In this document: positions 1 through 13,235 of the stretch, one piece after another
Numbering within the stretch: the stretch's first letter is position 1
Layout: every line of letters starts with the position of its first letter
Program-made: the position numbers and the translations under genes
Notes under the pieces: generated by a model
Seen by the model: only the letters and a program-made list of their open reading frames with translations
What the model was told of the DNA's origin: nothing
Database searches by the model: none
Origin: Epiperipatus broadwayi
Lineage: Eukaryota; Onychophora; Udeonychophora; Euonychophora; Peripatidae
DNA: 64,000 bases
Direction of reading: 5' to 3'
NCBI GenBank assembly: GCA_028023455.1
Contig: JAQFVV010000049.1
Span: forward strand, 5,259,149 to 5,323,148

Positions 1-165
1 ACTCAATTTTATACAACCTATACACATGCCATACAATGTGAAAAAGATAAATGATTTTCAATATACATATGATAGCTATAGGGAGTTTGAAAGTCTGAGT
101 TCAAATCCCTTATAATTACATTAAGTTCAGTATAGACAATATACATGTATTTGAATATTAAATTA
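1..165 (+). repeat. Foldback/tRNA-like repeat family FB, partial copy
   Basis: This is the right-hand end of a dispersed repeat seen again near 9.4, 25.1, 42.5, 47.4-48.1 and 50.7 kb. The diagnostic end is a tRNA B-box-like string (gagttcaaatccc near position 107) after gggagtttgaaagtct. Its outer flank (ttaatgtaatta in inverted form, plus the tatagacaatatacatgtattt block) is shared with the opposite-strand copy at 9.34-9.56 kb. The left part lies outside the window. Confidence 0.6.
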
Positions 166-340
166 ATTCAATGTTAAATTATTTTTTGCAGAGAGAGCAA
201 ATTATTAAATAATTAGATAGAAATAAAAAAAAAAAATAGGACATTATAATCATGTTACGGAAAATTTTGACCTATATATAATTCAACTTTTGTCAAAAAG
301 TCATAAAATATATTAGATATGTAAATTGAGGTCTTTCTCA

Positions 341-532
<192 letters not shown>

Positions 533-2925
533 ATAATGCATAATGCTAACTGAAATTTATATAAAATATTTTAAACATCCCATTGCTATATTATTTCAAC
601 TATTTTCCCTCTTTAAATAAAGATCAAAATTTCCAATTCATTGTAAATATGTAATGCCATTATTTAATTCATAATATTTTATGAGGTAATGAATGCTCTA
701 AATGAAGTCTGTATTAAATTTAATTAAATACTTTGCTCACATTATCATTCAAACAGAGGCCAGTCTAATTTAATCCAGGCTATAAATCACTTAATGCTAC
801 ATCTCAAAAATTTCATTGGTCATATGTGCTTTTCTAAAAATAATCAAACTATAGGCAAAAGTGATTCCATATTCTTCTTCTTTGTGGTTGAATGATGATA
901 TAAGATATTTAATTTAATTTAATATGGATATTTACTAAGGCAATCACTTAAAGCATGTGCGGTTGAAAATGCGAAGGTAGGGACCTCTACAGTTCTTAAC
1001 CAATGTGCGATAAATAAATTTATAATTTTAATGTGGATAGTGATTTGATATTCATTGCTTTTTAGATATACTATTACTTATTTATGATAGACTGGAAATT
1101 TACAAGCACATTAAAATGAATAACAGGGTTGCAATAATAAGCACCTTATTTTTAGTGTTTTTCCCCCTTGTTGAGGGCAAGTGTTATCTTTTCTAAACAT
1201 TGATATATTTACTTCAATATTATTTTTTTAAACACGGTTGCTCCCAAAAATATGTTTTATAAAACACCTTTTGTCCATGAGAACATTCATTTTAATATAT
1301 ATATATATAAATTCAATTGACATTTGGCTATCTGCTAGATGCCTCTCTGACAACATAGAGAATAATTACAAGTAAACGAAAAAGTTATATATTTTCATTT
1401 AGTTTTGGTTATTCTTTGTTGAAGTTTGGAGGTGGGAGCAGGTATAATTAAATGTCAGTCGAGTTTAAGATATACATACGTATATATAATACTAATTGAT
1501 AATAGAACGATTTATAACCTTATCACTGATGGGAGAGGTATGTGCCAATTTTTATTTCTCATATATAAAAAATAACTGACTTCGTCAATGTTTCATATGA
1601 TATGTATATAACATTAAATATAATCAACGTTTAATCGAAAACAAATTATACAGCAAAAAAAAGTTTTGAAACAATGATTTTAAATATATTTAGCATTTCA
1701 TAAAAACGAGGTATCGTATTATTTATAATTTCTAAGTAGTTTTAACAGTTTCCAAGTTCTATTGTTTTATAATTTTTATGGGGGTAAGAGTGGGGGGAGG
1801 TGTTAATGGTTGGTTAATTAAAACCTTAAAAATCTTTTACTTTAAAGATGTTATTAAATAAGTTATTTCTATCATAGTTTTCTTAATTTTTTCACTGTAA
1901 AGTTTTACTTCAAAATATTATTAAAAATTTTTGCAGCTTTTTTATCTTCTGTCCAACTTTTGCTCAGTAGTAAACAACTTTATAATTTGAGTTAACTGCT
2001 CATGTTGACAATAACTCGAGTTAAATTTATAGCCTACGTAAAAATAATAATACTTGTTAATATTTGAAGTGAACAAATTTAATTTGCAAAAATGATTTGA
2101 TGAAAGAAAATGATTATAAATCACCTTTATATGGCGATAGTTCCATTTGAGATACAACAGTCAATTTATTTTTAGCATTTTTCAATTTTTGAAAGATGCC
2201 ATTAACAAGAAATTGGATGACTAGGATACAGGAAATCTAAGCTATTCTTCATTTTAGTCACACCTGAGAAAATCTTAAAGAATTACTTAAGATCTGAAAC
2301 CAAATTTAGAAGAGTAGGGTTTAATGTCTGTAAAGCAAAAATGAAAATATCTTAGATATTAGTGAAAATAATTTTTTGCTTCAATTGACGCAAACATATT
2401 TGACATAAAACTGTACAAAATTATCATCCAAGAACATTCATATAAAATTGATTGCTCAAAATGTCTATTTATAAAGATAAAAGTAATAGATGGTATAAAA
2501 AAAATTTAAAGTGAAAAAAGTAAATAGTATATTAAAACAAAATAAGTTATATGCGTGTTAGATTTGCACAAAGAAAGAGAGTGTTGCAAACCAAGGAATC
2601 ATTTATGGCGACTTGATTTCCTAAAAAAATGGGAAAAAAAAATACCATTAATTTATTTTATTTGTAATAATAGAGATTAGAAAAATACCTAGACTAAAAT
2701 AGTGTATAATCATAATTCCAAACACTAAAAACAACTTGATGGAAGATCAGTCCCACAACTAAATCCCTACTTTTTCTATCATGGCCCAATTTTTTAATAA
2801 CATTAAACACACACCATGAATAGTTTAGTGCAGTCAAAGAGTAATGGATTTTGGATACTAAAGTTTGTAGATCATGTCTCTAATTTATCCACTTCTGTTG
2901 ATCAAATTTGAGATTTATATTTGGC
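533..2925. other. No gene recognised; A+T-rich unique-looking DNA
   Basis: Only short chance open frames, a small (TA)n run near 1297-1309 and homopolymer runs are visible. I see no repeat family, RNA gene or coding signature. Confidence 0.5.
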
Positions 2926-3234
2926 TATATTGGGATTGTCTAAGTGTTGAACATTATTACACTTATTATTTAAGTAATATTTTGGCTGCAATTTGAAAAA
3001 TTGAATATTTATTAGTCTGCAATCAGAACAGATTATATTTACCTGTTTAAAGAAGTTTATTTAAATTTCTTTCTATTAATAATTTTAATCTCTGTGGTCA
3101 AGTTGCAGTCTTGTGTCTATATAAATATATGGGACCATTAATAAAGATGGGATTCCACCTCTATTGTTAAAAGGCAGTTGTCTTGACAACAGTTTGAAAT
3201 TCTTGATTGTTATCTATATTGGGATTGTCTAAGT
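2926..3234 (+). repeat. Repeat family R1 (gggattgtctaagtg), copy split by hAT insertion
   Basis: The string tatattgggattgtctaagt occurs at about 2928 and again at about 3216. The second occurrence continues on the far side of the hAT element (after 4827) as gtctaagtggtgactgattt. The same words occur inverted at 5885-5952 and as a hairpin at 36140-36252. The associated text tgacaacagtttgaaat...ttgattgttat is also shared. This looks like an old dispersed non-autonomous repeat that later took the hAT insertion. Confidence 0.55.
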
Positions 3235-4827
3235 CAGTGTTTCCCAACTTGTGGTACGCGTACCACTGGTGGTACGTGAGTTGCTGGTTGGTGGTACACG
3301 AAAAATAATCAATAATGGCGGGCATAAAAAAAAAATTAAATCATAAAAATATAGAAACATTTTTTCCTATAATTCATAAAAATTATTTTAATTAATAATA
3401 TTATACAGTAAAGTTGTTAATATGTACAGTCGATAATGATCTTTAATGTTAATGATAAAATTGAAAGTATGATTAAGAAATTAGATTTTTGGAAACAGTA
3501 ATATATATAAGTATTGAAAACAATCAACTGGAAGTATTCAAAACTCTACATATTTTTTTGTTTGAAAATAAGGTTAGTCTGTCTCAAGATATACCAGAAA
3601 ATATAATAACTCATTTAACAGGATTAAAATTGTCTTTCATGGAATATTTTCCAAAACCCAAAAACACAAATGATAATTGGATTTCAAACCCCTTCTATGC
3701 AGAAAATTTATAAAGAAAATTTAATAGAATTATCATGTGACAGAACTTTACAAGTAGAATTTAAATGACACAATCTAATTAATTTTTGGTTAAACATTAA
3801 AGAATATGAACAACTTTCTGAGAAAGCTCTTAAATTATTATTACCATTTACTAGTACGGAATTAATAAAAAGAGCTTTTTCTTTATATATTTTTTAAAAA
3901 AATAAGTGTTATCAAAACAGATTGAACGCAGCTGTAGACTTAAGGGTATACCTCACATCTTTTCAAAAAATTATGTTGTTCGAAACAAGCACAAAGATCT
4001 CATTAAATTTATTTTATAAAAATATTTGATTATGATAAGAAAATATACTAATTGTTTTTTTATAATTTTGTGTTTTTATTAAAACCATTTATTAGTAAAC
4101 GAAATATGACAAAATAGTAGATAAATAATGAGTCGGATCAAGGCAAATCAATCTAAATTATTTAATTTGAAAGAATGTATCAGAAAAGGATCATACCCAG
4201 AAATTAGACTCTCATTAATTCTTTATCATCTATTGTAAATTACTAGATGTAAGCTAGGATTTAATCATCAAAATTTTAATCCTATTAACTTCATGCTGAA
4301 CAATATAAAGAAAACAAGAACAAGAGATAGCCTGATAACCCCTGAGGTTATTTTTACCATGACTTGGGATATGCTGGATTTATCCTCTCCATGGCCCAAC
4401 CAATAGCAAGGTGCTCCAAAAAAGAGAAAGCAGACTTAAATTTGGGAAAACCAAATGAAGGAATGAGAAAACACTTTGAACAAAATATGTACCAAATAAC
4501 CTTTAATGTAATAATGTAATCTTTAATAAATTATTTTGGAAAAAATATGAAACTTTGAACAAACACATACATATAAATATGTTACAGTGAGTTTATAATT
4601 TCAGTGAGTTTATAATCTGGCGTGATGTTTAGGCGTGTTTCAATGTAATTTGTCTCATTATGAGATGTGAATACATACATGGTCACCCTATAATATTTAT
4701 AATGCAAATAAAATAACACACTCGCAATAACAAGTTTCATGAAATACAATTATTTTTACGAAGTGGTACAATTTAGCGTGATGAACTACCAAGTGGTACG
4801 TGAGCCAAAAAAGGTTGGAAAACACTG
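3235..4827 (+). mobile_element. hAT-family DNA transposon, internally deleted
   Basis: The termini are inverted repeats: CAGTGTTTCCCAAC at 3235 and, inverted at the right end, CAGTGTTTTCCAAC (13 of 14 match). They are flanked by an exact 8-bp duplication gtctaagt at 3227-3234 and 4828-4835, the size used by hAT transposases. Subterminal gtggtacg/cgtaccac motifs are repeated at both ends (about 3252-3300 and 4757-4803), typical of ZBED-like hAT ends. The element is 1.6 kb, too short for a full hAT transposase of about 600 residues. Only the C-terminal third of the coding sequence remains, so it is non-autonomous. It sits inside a copy of repeat R1. Confidence 0.9.
3489..3990 (+). pseudogene. 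hAT transposase C-terminal remnant
   Basis: The first frame (to 3713) reads like the linker before the hAT C-terminal domain, with LKLSFMEYFP and NWISNPFYAENL. A shifted frame continues with an LIELSCDRTLQVEF-like stretch, then INFWLNIKEYEQLSEKAL and LLLPFTSTELIKRAFSLY (about 3780-3893). That is the hAT dimerisation region, where functional copies have a LLPFPTTYLCEAGFS-like motif. A further piece (about 3908-3980) contains NRLNAAVDLR, the usual extreme C-terminus. Frameshifts and stops separate the pieces, and the BED zinc finger and the N-terminal catalytic part are absent. Family assignment is confident; the gene is dead. Confidence 0.8.
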
Positions 4828-4835
4828 GTCTAAGT

Positions 4836-5884
4836 GGTGACTGATTTCTAATATACTATACTTGTATTTAATATATATAAATATATACCAGAGCTCTCTG
4901 TTCTAATGAAATAGATCATTTGTCTATTTAATGAAGGAACCTTGTTTTTTTTAGGTGTATTATTATTGATATTGATAAGAAAGTTGCATTTAAGTCAAAG
5001 TCAAGATATCAGCAAACTTTTGAAGATATTTGTGTAAACTTTTTAAGATTTTTTATGGTTGGCATTCAAATAAGCAGTCATTAGTTCATCATTTATTTAC
5101 TTGCTGAAACTATTCAATATAAAGTTGGGCTAAGATGAACTTAGTGCAGATTTATAAATACCAAATGACACAACTTAAAAGATTTTTTTTAAACCAAACT
5201 ATTTATATTTATTTTACTTGAAAAATAATTAATTTCTGCTGACTACAAAATTACTCTAAATGTCTTAAAATTATCCCAGTCATAGAGATTAAACCTTATA
5301 ATAATTAAAAATTATTTCTAGCAATAGAGGTACAATATATAACAAATAGATGCACTAAAACTAATTAAAAATTCTGCATAACAAGTTAATAAATATCATA
5401 TTAAAGTTAATCTGCTTTTCTTGAAACATAATACAGTAGATACAATAAAATTGATTATAATTTTCTTATGTTTAATTAATTAATATTGAAATTAAATAAA
5501 TTATTGCCTTAATGTATCTAATTTTGTTTTTAATTTATATGCTGTTAATCTTTATTCTAAATTACTTTATTTTTTGGTTTTGTTCAAATTTAATATAAAT
5601 TCAAGAAATTAGTTTATATTAGTTTAATACAAAAATTAAATTTATTGATTTAAAAAAAAAAACTTTCTAAATGTGAATAATAATGAAAAATAATTTTTTA
5701 TAACTAAAAAACTTAAATTTTTATATAAAATTACATAAAATATACTATTGAAGTTTAAAATTCTATGTGCTATAATATTTCACTTATCATTTCATTAGCT
5801 TTAACTTAAGGTGCAACATATGAAACTAGTTCTCTTTTATAAAATAGATATCTAAATCTACTATAGTATATATATCATTAAATA
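4836..5884. other. R1 continuation then unrecognised A+T-rich DNA
   Basis: The first few tens of bases continue repeat R1 interrupted by the hAT element. The remainder is very A+T-rich with no coding or RNA signature. Confidence 0.45.
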
Positions 5885-5952
5885 CCAATCAACACTTAGA
5901 CAATTCCAATATCAATAATAATCAACAATTTCAAACTGTTATCAAGACAACC
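5885..5952 (-). repeat. Repeat family R1, inverted copy
   Basis: It reads caatcaacacttagacaatt and then ccaatatcaataataatcaa, ending caaactgttatcaagacaac. This is the reverse complement of the R1 sequence around 3183-3234 and matches the left arm of the hairpin at 36.1 kb. It runs directly into the TATC array. Confidence 0.65.
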
Positions 5953-5957
5953 TTCTT

Positions 5958-6612
<655 letters not shown>

Positions 6613-9056
6613 GTAATGATTTATTTAAATTGAATTGCTAGTAGTGATGAGGATGATGGAAGGAATGGAAGGAAAACAAGCATTGGTATGATATGAATAC
6701 AAAGAAAATTGTATTGCATCTAAACAACATTAAAGCTGATTATATATTAAATACATTCACACTGTTTGAATTTAAATTTAGTCTAAATAATGATGATTAA
6801 AGTTTTATAAATACACATGATACATTTCAAGGTAATTTAAATAAATATTTCACAATAGCATGTTACATTTTAAAACCTTTTATATGTGTATTTCACTAAA
6901 TATATTTATGTTCAATGTACACAAATGTGGATAGGACACTTATGTTTAACAATATACTTAAAAAAAAAAAAAATATGTATCACCCTTCCCACTCATTTAC
7001 TCAATGGACATTGTAGCAGAATCTATAATATATGAAGCTAAAAGAATTACTTTTTGCATTTACAAACATTCACTAACTCTATTCTTAACTGAAAAAAAAA
7101 ACAGTCAAATTTAAGAAAATATAATATAGATGCTTACTATAAAAATAAAAAAAACAATAGATAAACATCCATAATAAATATTTTATACAGCTCTCTGCTT
7201 CTTCAAGATTTATTATTATTTGGACATAATATACAGACATATAAAATAAATTCAATAAGTTAACAGTGTTTTGTATCCTTTTTTAAAAAACTGCATATTA
7301 ATAGTAGAATTTCAATCTCTCAAATATATAAAATGTGAAGACAAGTATGTGTTTTAATAAACTACCATGTTTATAAATGTGTAGATGTGCTTCAAATAAA
7401 TATGCCAAAACCTGATTGCCTTGAATAAGTAATTAAAATTTGTTAAGTTTGGCAAAGTATTGGTTAGTTTTAATTAAATTGACACACATTAATAATAGGC
7501 ATGTTCAAAAAGTTCAGTCAGGGTATAAATAATTATCATAGATTACAAATCTCATTTTAACTATATCACATTTCAACTATAAATTATATGAAGTAATAAG
7601 TCAATGGGATGACTTATTTAGACCCATTTACTTTTGTGGCTTAAGGTTGAATACACTTATTTATTTACTAACACTTAGCTTCTACGAATGATAACATATA
7701 TGCCTATATACTTTGTGCTCATATTAGTGGTGTGATTTTTTTTTTTGGAAGGACCATTTAAGGATAAAAAGCTATATATTTATGGAAATAAAACCAAATA
7801 TTTAACATAATTCTCACATATGACATATTATAAATAAGATCAATACCCTATGAGCTAAAAGAGCATGCTATTTTAAGTTAAATACAAATAATTATTAATT
7901 TAGTGGTTGCAAAAAAATCAATGGAAAAGTACATCTAAATTTAAGACAATCAAATTTCCTAAATTTTACTTTCATGAAACATAAATCATAAATATATAGA
8001 CACACCTTTTTACTAAGCTTAAGTGAATATTCTAAATGTTCTATTGAAATAAGTACCATTAAATGTATCAATATTATTTCCAATATTTTTATAAAACAAT
8101 CTCTTTTTACCTGGATACTAACTTCTCTGCTAAAACTTGAGAATGAAAAAATCTTTTTTTAACAGATGCAAAATATTAAATATAATTGTATAATGCAAAA
8201 TGAGCCTTTTTTTCTCCCTTTATGATTACTTCCTTCTGCTGTCTATTTTATAGAATAGACTAATAGATAAAAAGTATAAATAGCAAAAGTGACATAAAAA
8301 TTCTATAGAAATTGTTCATATTTTCATTTATTTAATAAGAAAGTAAGAATAAATAAAATAGTTAATTCAAGGGGGTTAAATGAACTAAAAATAGTCAACT
8401 ATTAATGCTATCATTTAGAGCTCTAAAAACAAGTTTAAAAATATTCCCATATAAACAAATTAATTACGTTTCCTTATTTACTTATAAATATTATTATTTT
8501 GTTGAGGCATGCTCAGATCTGGTCAGTATTACTGTGTTAAACCATTGTTCATTTCTATGAGGCATGGTGCTTATTTGGTAATGGAATTACCTGGTGTTGC
8601 ATTGTGATGTAAGAAATGATTTGAGAGTTGATATGTTCTATTCCAAACTTCTATTCCATTAAGCATAATATTGTTTACTTTACTAGTACATGGCATTGAA
8701 TAGTAAAACAAGAAAAAGTAATTTTTAAAAAAAAAAAAACTTAATTTATAACAGTCTAATTACATCAAAAATTCCTAGGTTTTGACTTCATTAAATTTAA
8801 CTTCATAATTATTAAATCTAAAAATAAATTTTCAACAAATGTATTTTCTGGTCTAAATGTCAAATTTTTAAAGACTGGACAGTTTTTATTTATTTAAAAT
8901 ATTAATAACAATAATTATTATTTAAATCCAATATATATATAATTTTTAAATTACAAATCCTCCACATTATTTCTCATGTAGATAACAATATTTTCAAGCT
9001 GCACTTATAAAGTAATCCTATCCTAAAGATTTGCTTAATCAACTCATGCTGTATAC
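6613..9056. other. No gene recognised
   Basis: A+T-rich sequence with poly(A)/poly(T) runs. The short minus-strand open frame at 7895-8083 has no recognisable composition or motif. Confidence 0.45.
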
Positions 9057-9168
9057 ACACACCCTTTACATTCTCACATAAGTGCGTACAAAACATATTT
9101 GTATATAATTTTACACACCCTTTACATTCTCACATAAGTGCGTACAAAACATATATATATATAATTTT
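9057..9168. repeat. 56-bp tandem duplication
   Basis: Two consecutive units beginning acacaccctttacattctca (9057-9112 and 9113-9168). They are nearly identical apart from the terminal (TA)n stretch. Confidence 0.9.
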
Positions 9169-9339
9169 AACAATCTTAAACTTTTGTTTTAACATGTCAA
9201 AAATATTGACATGTAAATGAACTTAAAAGTAGTAACCTGTCACCAAATCCATCCAATAGATTTAAAATACAGTTACTAATATATTTAACTAAGCCATTTT
9301 AAGCAAAGACTAATAACCTATATTTACAATATTATATAT

Positions 9340-9560
9340 ACCATATTTAAATACAAGTATGTTGTCTATACTGATTTTAATGTAATTAGAAAGAATTTGA
9401 ACTCAGATTTTAAGCTCTCTATAGCTATCCACTTTAATCTTATACAATTGATACACATAACCACATATATATGAACAAAATAAATGATTTCCAATATATG
9501 TATTTTATGCTGAACCACCACTCACCAGTTGGTCCAGATCAAAAGTATTATATTATACAA
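9340..9560 (-). repeat. Foldback/tRNA-like repeat family FB, inverted copy
   Basis: On the minus strand this matches the family end: tgaactcagattttaagctc and tctctatagctatcc correspond to the inverse of 77-112. It also carries the body words ttatgctgaaccaccactca and ccagttggtcc (inverse of ggaccaactg...ggttcagcat). The outer flank with tgtctatactga is shared with the copy at 1-165. Confidence 0.65.
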
Positions 9561-10849
9561 TGGTTATTTGAATTTATAGATAAATAAATACTGATTATTA
9601 TAAATAACTAATTAAATAAAAATCATTATTTTATGTTTAATGAAAATTGACTTTTTATGTAAAAAAAAGTTTCAGCCTGTTGCTGATGGACTCAATAAAT
9701 ATATTTAAAATATAAAATTATTATGTTTTAATTTTGTAATCATATTGTATTTTTATTTGCTATCAAACTAAATAAATATTTTTTCTAAGAATGCATTATA
9801 ATCAATAGGTAGTTAGATTAACAGTCAGATAAGTAGAAGATAAATAGAAAAATAAGCAACATTGCAGGTTGATATATAGATAAACAGATATTAAGTAAGA
9901 AGAAAAGAAAATGGTTTATCAATCATGTAAATTGATATAGAAAGTAAATAAGTACGTGAAAGACAGTTTGAAAAATTGTTAAAATAATGAAATAAATATA
10001 TAGAAAAGAAATAAATGATAAGATAAACAAAAGGATGTGCAGATATTAGGGAGTGGTGTGTGTACTAATAAAGAGAAGTTAAAAAATTAACATCAAACAA
10101 TAAAGCAAAGAGAAGTTATTACATTTTATTGTCTGTCAAGAAAGATTTTGAATAGATAAAGTAAACTGATAGCTAGAACATAGATAAATGAATAATTAAA
10201 TGAATAAAAAGCTATTTGCTGATGTTTTATAACTTAAAGTTGTGATTTTTAATATTAATTATTAGTGGTAAATTTTTCTTTTAATATTTTTTATAAAAAA
10301 AAAATATTGAAAAAAGGAAATTGATTTTTTTCTAAAACAAAATAATCAATAATGTGGCTTTGAAATTAATAAATAAATATGAAGAAATCATTATTAAATC
10401 TTCAGATAAGAAAATGGTGAAAGAAGATACATATCTAAGACTGTCAAAGCATGTAATCCATATCAAATTTCAATATTCAATTTCACAGGTGAAAATTAAT
10501 TTTAATGTGTCAATTAAACGCAATTAATTTAAATCAATTGAATATTTAGAAATTAAAAAGAAAAATGTGTAAATTACAAATTTATATTTAGATATTTTTA
10601 ATATTGTGAAGGTAAAATAGAATCAAGGCAGGTGTTAATTATTTCATTTAAAGAAAATAAAATCAATCTGAAATTAATTTAGAATTATTGCACACCTACA
10701 CAAATACTGAAATGTTTTAAAAATTATTATTGAAAATATTAATTATGTGTGAAAAAACTAGACCAATAAAAAAACAAACAAACAAAAAAAACAATCAATT
10801 AGTAATTCGATTTTTAATTCAAAATACCTAAGCAAATAAAAGAATAGTA
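9561..10849. other. No gene recognised
   Basis: Very A+T-rich sequence with scattered imperfect GATA-like words around 9800-10200. No coding or RNA signature. Confidence 0.45.
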
Positions 10850-10935
10850 TCTTTTTTTTTTCAAGCGAACCCGCTAACTCGGGACAACTGCTTGTAAGGC
10901 CGCTGTGCTGACCTCTCGACCACCAATGCTTGACA
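10850..10935 (-). repeat. tRNA-derived SINE-like sequence
   Basis: It is G+C-richer than its surroundings. Read on the minus strand it has an A-box-like stretch (tggtcgagaggtcagcacag), then a B-box-like gcgggttcgcttg, and then directly an A-run (the T-run at 10851-10861 on the plus strand). The layout matches the copies at 13137-13235 and 23729-23800. It is a retroposed tRNA-like sequence, not a functional tRNA: no clean cloverleaf can be folded by eye. Confidence 0.55.
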
Positions 10936-11560
10936 ATCTTTTATACCTATTTTATATGATATATATTATGTTTATATATATATAATTAAGAAGATTAGAC
11001 TGTTTAAAAGTATAAATCAATTTTTTTTCATATTTATTCACAAATCTCTATTGCCAATTTTTAAAACAAATTCAGAATATTTCCAAGTAGCACCCCCTTC
11101 CCCTCATACGCAATTCAATTATCTAATAAATAAACATCTAGCATTTCTTAGCTATATTACAACTTTAATGGTTTATTGTTTGGAGTTCATAGGCAGTTTG
11201 TGTGCTGGCAGTGACAAGTTTGGGACTTAAACTTTGAGTTTCAATGTTTGCTAGAGCATAGACACTTCCACATTTTGAAAACATTATAGATGAAATATCA
11301 AATTTTGAATATATTTTGAAGCTATAATAATTTTTTAGGAAATTTAAGAGAGAATTCAAATAAGCAAAATTGTTAAGTGTTGGGAAAATGTTGTTTTTTA
11401 AAAATAATTTAAAAAAGTGATGCATTCTTATAATTATGCAATTAATATTTTGTATATTAATAATTATATCTCAAGTTTAAATGCTATTTCATATTCTGCT
11501 AAAGTTAGTAATCAAATTTTATCATATATGATGAACATAAATAACATGTTATGTACATAT

Positions 11561-12266
11561 ATAACAATCATAATAATAAATATAATGGTAATTAATTATT
11601 ATATACAGTCTTTCCATCTATAGAAGTACTTTCAGTTAATTTTGCAACTCTCCTCAACTGCCATTAAATTCAAAAACATAACAGAAGCAAATGTCATCAA
11701 CTCAAATCCATGAATCCCGAATTTTATTATTAGCAGTTTGTCTATTAATTATATTCATTTTATTTCTATTTATTAAAATTGCCTCCTTATTATTTCTTTT
11801 GTTATGTCCTCCTTATTATTTCTTTTGTTATAGTTTCTCTCTTCATGAAGAATCTTAACATTTTCAATATTAAACTTAAATTTATATTTACATGTTCTTT
11901 CATGATCCAAGAAAACTGAAGCAGTCATTAAATTACTATTATTTTTACTTTTTACACACTAGTATAACAATTTAAATTTGATATTGAAAGTGTTAAGATT
12001 TTTCATGAAGAAAGAAACTCTAATAAAAGAAAAATTAAGATGGCAATTTTAATAAATAGAAATAAAATGAATATAATTAATAGACAAGTTGCTAACATTA
12101 AAATTTAGGATTCATGGGATTTGAGTTGATGATGATTGCTTTAATTATATTTTTTTAATTTAATGGTAGTTGAGGAGGGTTAAGAAATTAACTGAAAGTA
12201 CTTCTGTGGACTGAAAGACTGTATATAATAGTTAATTACCATTATAATTATTAATTTTATTGTTAT
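11561..12266. repeat. Large inverted repeat (foldback element)
   Basis: The left arm (11561-11885) and right arm (11970-12266) are reverse complements over about 300 bp. Paired anchors include aataatggtaattaa.../...ttaattaccatt, atacagtctttc/gaaagactgtat, gaagtactttcagttaatt/aattaactgaaagtacttc, ctcctcaact/agttgaggag and tattcattttatttctattt/aaatagaaataaaatgaata. The loop is about 85 bp. The left arm contains a 26-bp tandem duplication (about 11786-11837, cctccttattatttcttttg) that the right arm lacks. The structure fits a foldback transposon or two head-to-head copies of one repeat. No coding sequence lies inside. Confidence 0.85.
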
Positions 12267-12318
12267 TATAATAGTTTTTAATTAACATACATTTTATTTG
12301 TATATATGTATATATTTA

Positions 12319-12436
12319 ATCAAAACTACCCCAAATCTAAAATTAAACCAGACCAGAATAAAAATAATATTAAAACACAACCTAAGGTTGTGTTTTATTC
12401 TGGTCTGGTTTAATTTTAGATTTGGGGTAGTTTTGA
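12319..12436. repeat. Near-perfect palindrome, MITE-like
   Basis: The left arm (atcaaaactaccccaaatct, then aaaattaaaccagaccagaa at 12319-12360) is mirrored almost exactly by the right arm ending at 12436 (ttctggtctggtttaatttt, then agatttggggtagttttgat). The centre is itself palindromic (aaaacacaacctaaggttgt). The flanks carry ttta on both sides, a possible short target duplication. It could form a cruciform or hairpin. Confidence 0.88.
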
Positions 12437-13136
12437 TTTTATATTGACTAGTTTAGCTTTATGCTTGTAATGTATATATTTGTAAATTACTTTTGTTTGT
12501 TATTTATTAAATGATTTGGTGTTTATTGAAGCAGAATGTGGAATGGATTTTTGTAGAAACATGCTGTAATCATCATGTGATACAATAATATGTCACATAT
12601 AACAGAAATGTGTTTTCTAACTTGTTAATCTTTTGATTTACTTTTTATGGGTTCTTGTCTATTTTCTTTATTAATTTGCCTTAAAAATTGACATGTATAA
12701 TTACAATGTAGAGTCAGTTTTAAATCAATTGAATATATTGCTGTCAACTGGGGACTGCACTGCTTGTAAACTATAAATAAACCATCTTATGTGGCAAGAT
12801 TTTTTTATTTATTTAAAGAAAAAATAATCAAATTGTTTATTAATATAATGCAAAATAAATAAATAAGTAATATTATCAGTAAATTTCTTTTATTTACAAA
12901 TAGCAATTCATAAACAAAAGTTAAATTTGATACTTGTGAGTTTTCTAGTCAACCAAGATGGCAGCCTGTATTTTTGATAAATCTACAGTTTCGGGGGCTT
13001 CTAAAATGTTTATAAAAAATGCCTGATATGAAACATTGATTTAATATTTACATCTTAGTTTTTATTACTGTTATTTTTTTTAAAAACTCATTGTGGGGAA
13101 ATTAATTACAATATTTACAGTTTATTTTCTTTTTTT

Positions 13137-13235
13137 TTTCATATGTCATAGCATCGGCCAGGACGCGAACCCACAACCATCTGCAACCAACTACTTGCTT
13201 GCATGGCAGCTGCGATACCTCTCGGTTAATAACGC
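13137..13235 (-). repeat. tRNA-derived SINE-like sequence
   Basis: On the minus strand it reads ttaaccgagaggtatcgcag (A-box-like), then ggttgtgggttcgcgtcctg (B-box-like), then gccgatgctatgaca and an A-run. The end gccgatgctatgaca is identical in the copy at 23.73-23.80 kb. The open frame across 13093-13461 is a by-product of this insertion and is not a gene. Confidence 0.65.
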
